DNA of 64,000 nt, taken from JAKAGZ01 sp963783855. Its GTDB lineage: Bacteria; Bacteroidota; Ignavibacteria; Ignavibacteriales; Ignavibacteriaceae. The notes under the pieces are model-generated. The model searched no databases, had not been told where the DNA came from, and saw only the letters and a program-made list of their open reading frames with translations. Where the stretch lies: NCBI GenBank assembly GCA_963783855.1, contig CAWAPE010000005.1:620001-684000 (forward strand), given 5' to 3'. The position numbers and the translations under genes were made by a program. Every line of letters begins with the position of its first letter. Position 1 is the first letter of the stretch. This document shows positions 8,100 through 17,653 of the stretch, in pieces.

Positions 8100-10280
8100 T
8101 TAAAGCACTTTAAGTTTTGCAAATTTAAGCATCAACTGTTTTACGTTATTTCCTTCAAAATGCACAGTAGCCTTCTGCATATCTCCAACACCAGAAACAT
8201 CAGTAACTTTTCCTAATCCAAATTTATCGTGCATTACTCTTGCCCCCGGACGTAATCCTTTATTATCCTGATTAAAATCTTCATACTCCATCTTCTTGAA
8301 GTATTCGTAATAAACTTCCTTTTTGGATTTTCTCTGAGAAGATTTTCTGCCTATGCCCCCGTTTACTTCAGTATATGCTTTTTTATTCATTTCTTCTATA
8401 AATCTGGATCTGCTCTGATAGGCAACTTCACCAAACCGGTATCTTGATCGGGCGTGGGACATATAAACTTTTTGCTGCGCTCTTGTTACTGCTACATAGA
8501 AGAGTCTCCTTTCCTCTTCCAGTGTTGCCTCTGTGCTAAACCTGTTTGATAAAGGAAAAATATCTTCTTCACAGCCTGAAATAAATACAACAGGGAATTC
8601 AAGTCCTTTTGAACTATGAATTGTAAGCAATGTTACGCTGTTTTTTTCTTCCTCGTACATGTCAACACCGGAAACAAGAGAAACATCTTCAAGATATTGC
8701 TCAAGCTTCGCATCTTTATTAGAACTTGAAAATTCACTTAATGCTGATAAAAGCTCATTAATATTTTCCCATCTTGCCATAGATTCAGGTGTACGTTCTT
8801 CCTTGAACATTCGTAATACACCGAGCTCATCTACAAGTGCTCTTGAAAGTTCGCCAACAGAAAGTTTATCTTTCAGATCAATGTATTTATCAAGAAGTAA
8901 TTTGAACCCTTTAACGTTTTTTTGAATTCTTTCCTTAATATCTATTACTTCAAAAACCCTTGCCATCGTTTCAAATAATGTTAGATCAAGTTTCCTGGCA
9001 AAAGCGATCATTCTTTTAATTGTGGTATTCCCTATCCCGCGTTGTGGGAAGTTCATTATTCTTAATAAGCTTTCCTCATCCTGCTGGTTTGAAAGAACTC
9101 TCAGGTAGGCTAGAATATCCTTAACTTCTTTTCTTCTATAGAATTCAATACCACCAATTATTTTGTAAGGAATTTTTTCTCTTCTGAAAATATCTTCAAG
9201 TGCTCTTGATTGTGCATTAGTTCTGTAAAGGATAGCGAAATCTTTAAGCGATAATTTTTTCTTAGATATTTCCTGCTTAATATGCTTTGCAATCTGAAAT
9301 GCTTCATCTTTTTCGTCAGCACATTTTATTAATGTTAGCAGATCGCCGTCATTGTTTTCAGTCCACAAAGTCTTTTTAATCTGTCCGCCGTTATTTTTAA
9401 TAACTGAATCAGCGGCCATTAATATTGTTTTTGTAGATCTGTAATTTTGTTCAAGTTTAAATATTTTATGTTTAGGAAAATCTTTCTTATAATCCAGCAT
9501 GTTACCAATGTTCGCACCGCGCCAGCTATAAATACTCTGGGCATCATCTCCAACTACACAAATTTTACCATCTTTATTTGTCAGAGTTTTCAATAATTCA
9601 TATTGTGCCTTATTAGTATCCTGAAACTCATCAACCAGTATGTAGGTAAATTTCTTTTTATATTTTTGTAATACTTTTGAATTCTTATTAAATAATTCAA
9701 TTGGTTTCAATAAAAGATCTTCAAAATCCATTGCATTGTTTTCTACAAGACGTTTTTGATATTCATCGTAAACATCTGCAATTTTTTCTTCTACAAAAGA
9801 ATCAGTATGCTTTTTCCTGTACTCAGCTGGCATAACCATTTGATTCTTCATATAACTGATTTTATGTTTTATTGAATTTGCTGTCACTCCTTCAATATCA
9901 ATATTCAGATTGGAAATAATATTCTGAACAAGCGATAAAGAATCTTCGGCGTCATAAATAGAAAAATTATTTTTATAATTGAGACTCTTTGCTTCAATTC
10001 TCAAAATTCTGGCAAAAATCGAGTGGAAAGTACCCATCCAGATTTGATCAGCTTTTGCTCCAACCAACTCTTTAATCCTGCTTTTCATCTCATTTGCGGC
10101 TTTGTTTGTAAATGTCAAAGCAAGAATGTTATCTGGTTTATATTTTTTTGACAATAGGTATGCAACTTTATAGGTCAAAACTTTTGTTTTACCGGAACCT
10201 GCCCCGGCTACAATCATAGAAGGACCTTTTTCGAATTCTACTGCTTTTTTTTGAGGCTCGTTTAGGGTTTTTAGGTTCAT
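8100..10280 (-). CDS. uvrD: UvrD/PcrA-type superfamily 1 DNA helicase
   Basis: A 726-residue 3'-5' helicase used in nucleotide excision repair and removal of stalled complexes. All SF1A motifs are present in order: Walker A GAGSGKTKV near residue 26, DEFQDTNKAQ (Walker B), GDDAQSIYSWRGA, LYRTNAQSR, LTIHSSKGLEFPVVF and RRLFYVAVTRAQ. The C-terminal ~45 residues (DKFGLGKVTDVSGVGD) resemble the PcrA/UvrD Tudor-like domain that contacts RNA polymerase. It is the first gene of a likely two-gene unit with phosphofructokinase. A palindrome lies 28 bp upstream of the start. Confidence 0.95.
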   Translation of the reverse strand: MNLKTLNEPQKKAVEFEKGPSMIVAGAGSGKTKVLTYKVAYLLSKKYKPDNILALTFTNKAANEMKSRIKELVGAKADQIWMGTFHSIFARILRIEAKSLNYKNNFSIYDAEDSLSLVQNIISNLNIDIEGVTANSIKHKISYMKNQMVMPAEYRKKHTDSFVEEKIADVYDEYQKRLVENNAMDFEDLLLKPIELFNKNSKVLQKYKKKFTYILVDEFQDTNKAQYELLKTLTNKDGKICVVGDDAQSIYSWRGANIGNMLDYKKDFPKHKIFKLEQNYRSTKTILMAADSVIKNNGGQIKKTLWTENNDGDLLTLIKCADEKDEAFQIAKHIKQEISKKKLSLKDFAILYRTNAQSRALEDIFRREKIPYKIIGGIEFYRRKEVKDILAYLRVLSNQQDEESLLRIMNFPQRGIGNTTIKRMIAFARKLDLTLFETMARVFEVIDIKERIQKNVKGFKLLLDKYIDLKDKLSVGELSRALVDELGVLRMFKEERTPESMARWENINELLSALSEFSSSNKDAKLEQYLEDVSLVSGVDMYEEEKNSVTLLTIHSSKGLEFPVVFISGCEEDIFPLSNRFSTEATLEEERRLFYVAVTRAQQKVYMSHARSRYRFGEVAYQSRSRFIEEMNKKAYTEVNGGIGRKSSQRKSKKEVYYEYFKKMEYEDFNQDNKGLRPGARVMHDKFGLGKVTDVSGVGDMQKATVHFEGNNVKQLMLKFAKLKVL

Positions 10281-10640
10281 ATTACTCTTTTTTTTGATTT
10301 TTAGGTTCGCAAATATAAATATTTGCGCTGTGAAATTAAAGGAAAGAAATGAGTATAAAATGAGAATTTCGTAATTATTGTAAAAAGAGTATTAAGAAAA
10401 GTAGAGGTTTTAATCGTTTTTATCCAAAATTATCAAATAAACAATGCTTTTTTAACCAATATTGATAAAAATGCCTGTTTTTGGTTATTATAATCCCTGC
10501 ATATTTATTTTATTCCCTATTTCAGCACCTCGTTCAGTACTTTTAGTTAATAAAATTGGAAATGAAGCTTTTTTAATTGTATTTTATGCTTCCAAAGGTA
10601 TTACTAACAATACAAATACTCAAAAAACAAAGGACTAATT
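10281..10640. other. Divergent intergenic region between uvrD and ferritin
   Basis: 360 bp of AT-rich sequence holding promoters for both neighbours; none could be assigned with confidence. It contains the palindrome at 10308-10327. No Fur-like box was recognised by eye. Confidence 0.5.
10308..10327. promoter_or_regulatory. Perfect inverted repeat upstream of uvrD
   Basis: CGCAAATA and TATTTGCG form an exact 8 bp inverted repeat around TAAA. It lies 28 bp before the uvrD start, a place where an operator would act. The binding protein is unknown; it is not a recognised LexA box. Confidence 0.4.
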
Positions 10641-11135
10641 ATGATAAAAGAGAAAATGGAAAAATCTTTAAATTTACAACTAAATCAGGAACTATATGCG
10701 TTTTACCTTTACCTTTCAATGTCTGCCTATTTCGATTCACTAAATCTGAATGGATTTTCAAGTTGGATGAGGTTCCAGGCTGAAGAAGAAAAAACACACG
10801 CGCTTAAATTTTACGACTACATTCTACAGGCAAACGCAAAAGTTGATTTACAAAATATTGAAGCTCCTAAAAAGACATGGAAATCTTCACTTGACGTCTT
10901 TCAGGATACCTATAAACACGAAAAGAAGGTAACTGAATCAATTTATGAAATTGTAGATCTTGCAATTTCAGAAAAAGATCACGCTACCCATAATTTTCTT
11001 CAATGGTTTGTTAGCGAACAGGTTGAGGAAGAAGCTACGGCACTTAAAATTCTAGAAAAGATAAAATTTATTGGTGATAACCAGGGAGCGTTATTTATGC
11101 TTGACAGGGAACTTGGATCAAGACCAACTGAATAA
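10641..11135 (+). CDS. ftnA: Bacterial non-heme ferritin
   Basis: A 164-residue ferritin that oxidises Fe(II) and stores it as a mineral in a 24-subunit shell. The ferroxidase centre is complete and at E. coli FtnA numbering: Glu17, Glu50, His53 (EEEKTHA), Glu94, Gln127 and Glu130 (SEQVEEE). The ATG follows an AAGGA site by six bases. It stands alone between divergent uvrD and convergent nuoF, with its own terminator. Confidence 0.95.
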   Translation: MIKEKMEKSLNLQLNQELYAFYLYLSMSAYFDSLNLNGFSSWMRFQAEEEKTHALKFYDYILQANAKVDLQNIEAPKKTWKSSLDVFQDTYKHEKKVTESIYEIVDLAISEKDHATHNFLQWFVSEQVEEEATALKILEKIKFIGDNQGALFMLDRELGSRPTE

Positions 11136-11157
11136 GTTTATTTTCGTCTTAAAATTA

Positions 11158-11187
11158 AAAATCCTCTTCTTTCGAAGAGGATTTTTT
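11158..11187. terminator. Bidirectional terminator between ferritin and nuoF
   Basis: A stem of about 11 bp (ATCCTCTTC / GAAGAGGAT with flanking A-T pairs) and a TTTC loop, with a T run after it on the plus strand and a T run on the minus strand. The minus-strand nuoF stop codon lies at its edge. Confidence 0.85.
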
Positions 11188-12509
11188 TATCCTTTAATAT
11201 CAGCTATGGGATTTACTGTGTGCCTCATAGAATGAACCTTGTTGGCAACTGGCAGCACTACTTCTTTACTAACCCTTTTTTCAAAATAATCTCTAAATCT
11301 CGTTACCATAAACCTTACCGGCCAGGCAGCTGCTTCTCCAAGAGCACAGATTGTATTGCCTTCAATATTATTTGCAATAGAAATTAAAAGATCCAGATCT
11401 TTGGTTGATCCTTCACCTTTTAAAATTCTGTTCAAAACTTTTTCAAGCCAGCCAGTTCCTTCACGACAAGGGGTACATTGTCCACAACTTTCGTGATGGT
11501 AGAATTTAGAAATCCTTGCCAGCACCTTCACAAGATCAGTATCCTCATCCATCACCATAATACCGCCTGTACCAATGGATGAGCCAACTTCTTTGAGAGA
11601 TTCAGCATCCATCTTTACGCCTTCAAGCTGGTCGCCTCTAAGTGGAGGCATTGATGATCCACCGGGAATAACACACAGAATTTTTTTATCTCCCGGAACG
11701 CCACCGGCATAATTATAAATTATATCTGTTAACAGTGTACCTGAGGGTAATTCATATACGCCGGGTTTATTTACGTGTCCGCTTACTCCAAAAAGAATTG
11801 TTCCCGGGTGTTTGGGTTCACCAATTTTAGAATACCATTCCCAGCCCTTGTTTACAATTGCCGGTACGTTTGCCAGTGTTTCAACATTATTGATTGTTGT
11901 AGGACATCCCCATAAACCAAACTGAGCCGGGAAAGGAGGTTTAACTCTAGGGTATCCTCTCTTCCCTTCCAGGGAGTTCATCAATGAAGACTCTTCTCCG
12001 CATATATATGCGCCGGCGCCTTTGTGAATATAAATATCACAGAAGAAATCTGTTCCGAAAGTTTCTTTCATTCTTTCACCGATAAATCCTTTTGCATAGG
12101 CATCATCAATTGCCTTCTGTAAAAGTTTTATCCATTTGTGATATTCGCCGCGTATATAAACGTATGCTGTCTTAACACCAATGGCATAACTTGTAATCAG
12201 AATTCCTTCTATCAGCTGGTGAGGATTATATTCAAAGACCTGTCTGTCTTTAAAAGATCCGGGTTCACTTTCATCTCCATTTACACAAAGATATTTAGGT
12301 TTATCCGTGCTTTTAGGCATAAAGCTCCATTTCAACCCCGCTGAAAAAGCTGCTCCGCCTCTGCCCCTTAATCCGGATTTTTTAACCTGATCGATTATAT
12401 CATCAGGTGACATACCTAATGCTTTTTTAATAGCAGTGAAACCACCATTTTTTTCGTAAACATCAATTAAATGCAGATCTTTTATATCTGGTAATACAAT
12501 TTTTTCCAT
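11187..12509 (-). CDS. nuoF: NADH-quinone oxidoreductase subunit F
   Basis: The 440-residue NADH-binding subunit of complex I, which passes electrons from NADH through FMN to the first Fe-S cluster. Visible are GRGGAAFSAGLKW (NADH/FMN pocket, ~48-60), the GAGAYICGEESSL FMN loop, and the 4Fe-4S site ESCGQCTPCREG. It begins directly after nuoE, with no spacer, and is the last gene of nuoABCDEF; a terminator follows at once. The remaining subunits G-N are not in this window. Confidence 0.96.
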   Translation of the reverse strand: MEKIVLPDIKDLHLIDVYEKNGGFTAIKKALGMSPDDIIDQVKKSGLRGRGGAAFSAGLKWSFMPKSTDKPKYLCVNGDESEPGSFKDRQVFEYNPHQLIEGILITSYAIGVKTAYVYIRGEYHKWIKLLQKAIDDAYAKGFIGERMKETFGTDFFCDIYIHKGAGAYICGEESSLMNSLEGKRGYPRVKPPFPAQFGLWGCPTTINNVETLANVPAIVNKGWEWYSKIGEPKHPGTILFGVSGHVNKPGVYELPSGTLLTDIIYNYAGGVPGDKKILCVIPGGSSMPPLRGDQLEGVKMDAESLKEVGSSIGTGGIMVMDEDTDLVKVLARISKFYHHESCGQCTPCREGTGWLEKVLNRILKGEGSTKDLDLLISIANNIEGNTICALGEAAAWPVRFMVTRFRDYFEKRVSKEVVLPVANKVHSMRHTVNPIADIKG

Positions 12510-12989
12510 TTAGTTCTTCTTTAAGGATTCTAAAATTTCTTCAACTTTTTCTTTGGAAAGATTTTCGTAATAATCTTCGTTCACAGCTATCATTGGAGCT
12601 GTTCCACAAGATCCCATACATTCTACTTCTTCAACTGAAAATAATTCATCTTCGGAAACTTCCATATGCCCAAGTCCAAGTTTGGATTTTACCTGATCAT
12701 AAATTTCATAACCGCCGCGTAACATACAGGAAACATTTGTACAAACCTGGATGTGATATTTTCCCATCGGCTTCTGGTAGTACATTGTGTAAAATGTAAC
12801 AACGCCAAGAACTTCTTCCGGATGCATATCGAGCACTCGTGCTACTTCCTGCATAACTTCCCCGCTTATCCATCCATTCTGTTCCTGTGCGAGATAAAGT
12901 GTAGGCATTACAGCCGGTTTTTTAACAGGGTATTTTTTAACAATCTCTTCTATTTTTTTCAGATTTCCTTCAGAAAATTTAAATTCCAT
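12510..12989 (-). CDS. nuoE: NADH-quinone oxidoreductase subunit E (24 kDa)
   Basis: A 159-residue thioredoxin-fold subunit of the peripheral arm. Its 2Fe-2S cluster N1a is ligated by Cys83 and Cys88 (CTNVSC) and Cys124 and Cys128 (CMGSC). It pairs with NuoF to form the NADH dehydrogenase module. It lies 81 bp downstream of nuoD; that gap contains imperfect direct repeats of a tcttgtctta-like word and no gene. Confidence 0.96.
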   Translation of the reverse strand: MEFKFSEGNLKKIEEIVKKYPVKKPAVMPTLYLAQEQNGWISGEVMQEVARVLDMHPEEVLGVVTFYTMYYQKPMGKYHIQVCTNVSCMLRGGYEIYDQVKSKLGLGHMEVSEDELFSVEEVECMGSCGTAPMIAVNEDYYENLSKEKVEEILESLKKN

Positions 12990-13070
12990 TTCCTTTTCCA
13001 GTAAATTTTTAGATCAGAAATATTGTCTTGATCTCACTCTTTGTCTTAATCTTTGTCTTAATCTTATTCT

Positions 13071-14324
13071 CTATTTATCAGCCTCACCCATAATCGGATC
13101 AATGCTACCAATTATGGCTACCACGTCAGAAATCATATGACCTTTTATAAGGTGCGGGATTGACTGAATGTTGATGAACGAAGGAGAGCGAATTTTACAT
13201 TTCCAGGGTTTTCCTTCGCCCTTGCTGACAAAATAAAATCCAAGTTCGCCTTTTGAACCTTCGATCGCATGATAGATATCTCCTTCAGGTGGATTAATTC
13301 CAAAATTAACAATCATAAAATCCTGAATAAGTTCTTCCATTCTGGAATAAACCTCTGTTTTTTTTGGAAGAACTTTTTTAGGCTGGTTTAACAGAACATC
13401 ACCCTTAGGCATTCCATCCAGTATCTGCCTGATAATTTTAATACTTTCCCTTGTTTCATCTGCACGCACAAAATAACGCGCAAGGCAATCACCTTCTGAA
13501 AAGGTAACTACTTTAAAATCCATATCATTATAAAACATGTAGGGCTGCATTCTGCGAATGTCATACTCAACACCGCTACCTCTTAAACTAGGCCCCGTCA
13601 TTCCAAGGTCTAACGCATCATCTTTAGAAATTACACCAACACCATCAAGCCTCTCAACAAAAATCCTGTTGCTGTTTATTAATCTTTCACATTCGTCAAG
13701 GTTTGGAAGATATTGATCAATAAACTCTCTTATCTGTTTTAAGACTTCCGGCTGAGCATCATTTGCAACGCCGCCTATCCTGGTATAGCTGTTGGTAAAT
13801 CTTGCTCCACAAAGTACATCCCAGATATCCATTATTTTTTCTCTTTCTCTGAGTGTCCAGAGAAAAACAGTAAGCGCGCCGACATCCATAGCCAGCGAAC
13901 CAATAGCAACAAGGTGTGAGGCTATTCGCGCCAATTCCGCAACCATCATCCTTATATACTGTGCTCTCGGAGGTGCTTCAATTCCTGCTAGTTTTTCTAC
14001 TGCCAGCACCCAGCCAACATTGTTTGCCATCGGTGAAAGATAATCAAGCCTGTCAGTATGAGGAATGAATTCATAGTAAGACATGTTTTCGGCCATTTTT
14101 TCATAGCCGCGATGTAGATAGCCCAGTTCCGGAACAGAGGCAACAACAGTCTCTCCATCAAGTCTTAAAAGAACCCTCAACACACCATGAGTTGCGGGGT
14201 GCTGTGGTCCCATATTCAGAATCATTTCATTTTCAAGTGCATCTTCAACAGTTATATCACTATCGGCACCAAGGAGAGTATCTAAAATTTTAGGATGAAC
14301 GTCTTCTTTTTTTAATTTTTCCAT
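13071..14324 (-). CDS. nuoD: NADH-quinone oxidoreductase subunit D (49 kDa)
   Basis: The 417-residue subunit that forms the quinone-binding pocket together with NuoB. Family landmarks include NMGPQHPATHGVLR, the VPELGYLHRGYEK stretch with the conserved His and Tyr region, and the C-terminal ending GSIDPIMGEADK. It starts six bases after the nuoC stop, indicating one transcript. It is a separate gene, not fused to nuoC as in enterobacteria. Confidence 0.97.
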   Translation of the reverse strand: MEKLKKEDVHPKILDTLLGADSDITVEDALENEMILNMGPQHPATHGVLRVLLRLDGETVVASVPELGYLHRGYEKMAENMSYYEFIPHTDRLDYLSPMANNVGWVLAVEKLAGIEAPPRAQYIRMMVAELARIASHLVAIGSLAMDVGALTVFLWTLREREKIMDIWDVLCGARFTNSYTRIGGVANDAQPEVLKQIREFIDQYLPNLDECERLINSNRIFVERLDGVGVISKDDALDLGMTGPSLRGSGVEYDIRRMQPYMFYNDMDFKVVTFSEGDCLARYFVRADETRESIKIIRQILDGMPKGDVLLNQPKKVLPKKTEVYSRMEELIQDFMIVNFGINPPEGDIYHAIEGSKGELGFYFVSKGEGKPWKCKIRSPSFINIQSIPHLIKGHMISDVVAIIGSIDPIMGEADK

Positions 14325-14330
14325 AATTTT

Positions 14331-14828
14331 TTATTTCTTTGGAAGTGGCAGAGAACCCGGGATTCCCATTAGTGGAAAATCTTTTCTTAATGGATGATAT
14401 TCAAATTCTTCCGGCATATACATTCTTCTCGGATCCGGATGGTTATTGAATTTTATCCCGTACATATCATATGTTTCTCTTTCCTGCCAGTTAGATGTTT
14501 TCCATATTGATGTGACAGAATCTATGTTCCAGTCTGATTCATCGCTCCCGGTAAGCGGGGTTTTTAATCTTAATCTGAATTTATTTTTTAGACTGAAGAC
14601 ATGATAAACTACAGTAAACCTGTCTTTTCTTGTAGCCCAGTCAATTGCTGTTATATCTTCACAAAGAAGAAATTCAAGCTCGGAATCTTCTTTTAAGAAT
14701 CTACATACGTCTACAATATTTTTTTTATCAAAAGAAACACAGAGTTGATCTCTGAAATCCGAAACATCAAAATTAATTTCGGGAAATTTTTCTTTTAATT
14801 TAGTAAGAACTAATTCTTTTGTTTCCAT
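14331..14828 (-). CDS. nuoC: NADH-quinone oxidoreductase subunit C (30 kDa)
   Basis: A 165-residue peripheral-arm subunit. The C-terminal signature ERETYDMYGI followed by HPDPRRMYMPE and HPLRKDFPLMG identifies the family. It has no cofactor and braces NuoD and NuoB. It is five bases from nuoB and six from nuoD. Confidence 0.96.
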   Translation of the reverse strand: METKELVLTKLKEKFPEINFDVSDFRDQLCVSFDKKNIVDVCRFLKEDSELEFLLCEDITAIDWATRKDRFTVVYHVFSLKNKFRLRLKTPLTGSDESDWNIDSVTSIWKTSNWQERETYDMYGIKFNNHPDPRRMYMPEEFEYHPLRKDFPLMGIPGSLPLPKK

Positions 14829-14833
14829 AAATT

Positions 14834-15355
14834 TTAATTGTTTTGGAGAATCGGTAATTCAGGAAGCGGACTATCCTGAAATTCTCTTGCCTTTGTTCTT
14901 CCGATTTTTTCCTGAATTTGTATTAATGCATTTAATAAATTATCCGGTCTTGGCGGACAACCGGCAAGATATACATCAACCGGCAAAAACTGATCAATTC
15001 CCTGAACTACAGGGTAAGATCTGTACATTCCACCAGAAGATGTACACGCTCCCATTGCAATTACCCATTTGGGGTCGGGCATCTGGTCGTAAATTTTTCT
15101 AACAACGTGTGACATTTTATAAGTAACGGTTCCTGCAACAATCATAAGATCGCACTGGCGAGGAGTAAAACGCATAACTTCAGAACCAAACCTGGCCATA
15201 TCATACTTGGGATCTGCAGTAGCCATCATCTCAATAGCACAACACGAAATTCCCATAGGCATTGGCCATACGGAATTTTTTCTTGACCATTCAATTACCG
15301 CATCTATGGTTGTAGTTAAAAATCCATCACCTTTTAATTTAGCTTCTAATCCCAT
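14834..15355 (-). CDS. nuoB: NADH-quinone oxidoreductase subunit B (PSST)
   Basis: A 173-residue subunit carrying the terminal 4Fe-4S cluster N2 next to the quinone site. The four ligands are visible: the tandem Cys38-Cys39 (ISCCAIEMM), Cys104 (MGACTSSGG) and Cys133 (LAGCPPRPD). Its start overlaps the end of nuoA by 10 bp, a sign of translational coupling. Confidence 0.97.
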   Translation of the reverse strand: MGLEAKLKGDGFLTTTIDAVIEWSRKNSVWPMPMGISCCAIEMMATADPKYDMARFGSEVMRFTPRQCDLMIVAGTVTYKMSHVVRKIYDQMPDPKWVIAMGACTSSGGMYRSYPVVQGIDQFLPVDVYLAGCPPRPDNLLNALIQIQEKIGRTKAREFQDSPLPELPILQNN

Positions 15356-15714
15356 TTAAAACCACCTTTCTTATAAGCGTACAAATATCCCAGCTCTAAT
15401 ACAATCAAAAAAACTACCATCGAAATAAAGATTGGCATTCCAAATTCACTGAACAGACTCTTAAATTCAACGGCCCAGGGATAAACGAAAATCACTTCCA
15501 GATCAAAAATTATAAAAAACATACCAACGAGGTAATATTTAACCGAGATTCTTTCGTTGGTGGAACCTACAGGCTTCATACCACTTTCATATGTCGAAAG
15601 TTTCTCAGAATTTGGCCTTTTAGGTCCAAAAATTCTTGATGAAGCGACAGTTACCGATGCAAAAATTGCCGCAAATCCGATTACTAAAAAGACGGGAATA
15701 TACTGTTCAATCAT
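15346..15714 (-). CDS. nuoA: NADH-quinone oxidoreductase subunit A
   Basis: A 122-residue, three-helix membrane subunit at the junction of the two arms of complex I. The loop with KLSTYESGMKPVG and FIIFDLEVIFVYPWA is diagnostic. It is the first gene of the nuoABCDEF unit, behind a sigma70-like promoter. Confidence 0.95.
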   Translation of the reverse strand: MIEQYIPVFLVIGFAAIFASVTVASSRIFGPKRPNSEKLSTYESGMKPVGSTNERISVKYYLVGMFFIIFDLEVIFVYPWAVEFKSLFSEFGMPIFISMVVFLIVLELGYLYAYKKGGFKWD

Positions 15715-15742
15715 GGCTGTAAATATTTAATTTTATTATTTA

Positions 15743-15771
15743 AAGTTATCCAAATTTAGAGATATTGTCAA
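15743..15771 (-). promoter_or_regulatory. Predicted sigma70-type promoter of nuoA
   Basis: On the minus strand TTGACA (15766-15771) and TAACTT (15743-15748) are separated by exactly 17 bases and lie 29 bp before the nuoA ATG. Consensus -35, moderate -10. Confidence 0.6.
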
Positions 15772-15817
15772 TTTAAAGGGACTAACTACATTATGGCTTG
15801 TTTAAGGGGAAAAAAAT

Positions 15818-17484
15818 TTATTTGCCAGATTTTCTCACTCTGTACAGAACTGCCGGGGGTTCCTTAAAACTGACCATCTTTTCCAGACCCGGGACTTCGG
15901 GTCCTGAATCAAGCAAATACCCTAGTTTTGGACGCGTTCCGGCCTCAACCCAGCTGAAAAACAAATAATCATCGTTGTTTTTCTTTAAATAATCCAGCAG
16001 CTGAACCAGATTATCTGCCATTGGAATTACATTAAATTTCATATCAAGATAATATGCCACCTGTGGTTTTCTTGCAGCTATTTTATTTCCTCTTTCAGAT
16101 TCCGGGATATTTTTCAAATACCAGTCTCTTAGTCGCAGTATTTCCTTTGGACCTGAATTTATAAGGACAGAATTATATTGAATCGTATTATAAGCTGATG
16201 ATGACAGGAGCAGAATAATTACCAGATTCATCGCAGATTTTAAGACAGGAATTTTAATTATTTGATGTTGTTCAAAATATCTCTTTAATATTTTAAAGGA
16301 TCTTTCAAAGAATTCATAAAAAACAATTACAAAATAGAATGGCAATAAAAACAGGGAGAATCTTTCACTATAAAAGATTAATGAAAGTAAAAAGAAAAAG
16401 AAAAAGCTCATCATATAAAATGATAACTTTTTCTTATCCTCACTGTTTTTTCTTATTACAAAACCATCGCTAACAATGTAAAAGACTATACCAATGATTA
16501 CCAAAACTCCAATATACCATCCTAATAATTTCCCCATATCCCCCACAAAATTAGCATAATATTTCCAAGAATAGTTTTAAGCATTAATGTAGGATCTTTG
16601 GAAATTACATCACTCAGCGAATTAAATTCTTTGTTCGGCGAATACCAGAATGTTTCCCAGGAAATTCTACCTCTTCCGTAAAGTTCATAGGCTATGTTTT
16701 TATAATTTTCATTGAAGAAAAAACTTCCTTTTCTAATTAAACAATAAATTCCCCAGGGGACTATTGTCAGGAAAAAGGTTCCAAGAAAAATTGAAGAAGA
16801 TTTTATTCTTTCCCGCCTGTTAATATTCCAGTAATTCACAAAAAGAATAATCAGGACAAAACCTAATATGAAGACTCCGTTATATCTTGTAAGATATGCT
16901 ATGCCTCCGATAAATGAAGCAGCTACAAGGTTTTTATAATTCAGATTATCGCTTTTAAATAGGTAATAAAATGAAATCATAACAAGCGCAGCAAAAAGCA
17001 TGTCAGTTCCTGCACTGTACGTGTATTGTATAAAGGTTGGATTAAAGGCAATAAAAAGAATCGCTAGCAAGGCTATTTTTTCAGAGTACAAATTCCTTAA
17101 CAATTCAAATGTGAAATAAATAAAAACAGCAGCCGAAAATACCCCGATGAAAATTCCAGCCTTGAAAAAATCGGAGAAAATGAATCCTACAACACTAAGC
17201 AGAATCTGGTAAACCGGGCCTTTAAAACTATCAATAGTCAAAACCCCATTCAGTAAGTCCCGGGCCAAAGGCACATATGATTGATAAAAATCAGTTTCTA
17301 CCCCATAATCCCCTATTTTGTGATTGGAGTAGCTTATAATTATCATTACTACAAAAAAGAGAAATGAAAATGACAGAGCAAAATATTTATGATGAATTAC
17401 CCGGGAAAATTTATTCCCTAAAGTATTGGCTGGTTTATTTGCCTTTTGGGTTTTTGATGTTTCAGATTTCTTTCTTTTGCTCAT
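15818..17484 (-). pseudogene. GT39-like membrane glycosyltransferase, split by a one-base frameshift
   Basis: Two overlapping frames together make one polytopic glycosyltransferase of the PMT/ArnT-like (GT39/GT83) class. The N-terminal half (17484 to 16522) carries a basic tail, a first helix, the acidic loop ETDFYQSYVPLARDL expected at the lipid-sugar site, and GGIAYLTRYNG. The C-terminal half (16546 to 15818) has more helices and a soluble end. The frame breaks at a run of five G (plus-strand CCCCC, 16540-16544); one extra G would join ...LILWG to DMGKLLGWY and give about 556 residues, a normal family length. Either a sequencing deletion or a real slip-prone mutation. Start is ATG 17484 rather than a TTG one codon upstream. 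Confidence 0.8.
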
Positions 17485-17653
17485 CAAATTTTCGGATAGA
17501 AATTACACTATGAAGTATATTTATAAATAGAAGTTAAATAATATTTCCACAACACAAAAAGCACCAATATTTATTTCTGTATAATTTACAGACAACTTGA
17601 TTAAATAAATTTTGTTATTTTAATCACACACAAAGATAATAATAGGTAACAAT

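Noticed and set aside
16522..16546. Reading the two GT39 halves as two separate genes
   Set aside because: The second half has no proper start (GTG in a G run), and the joined length equals the family norm, so one broken gene is more likely.
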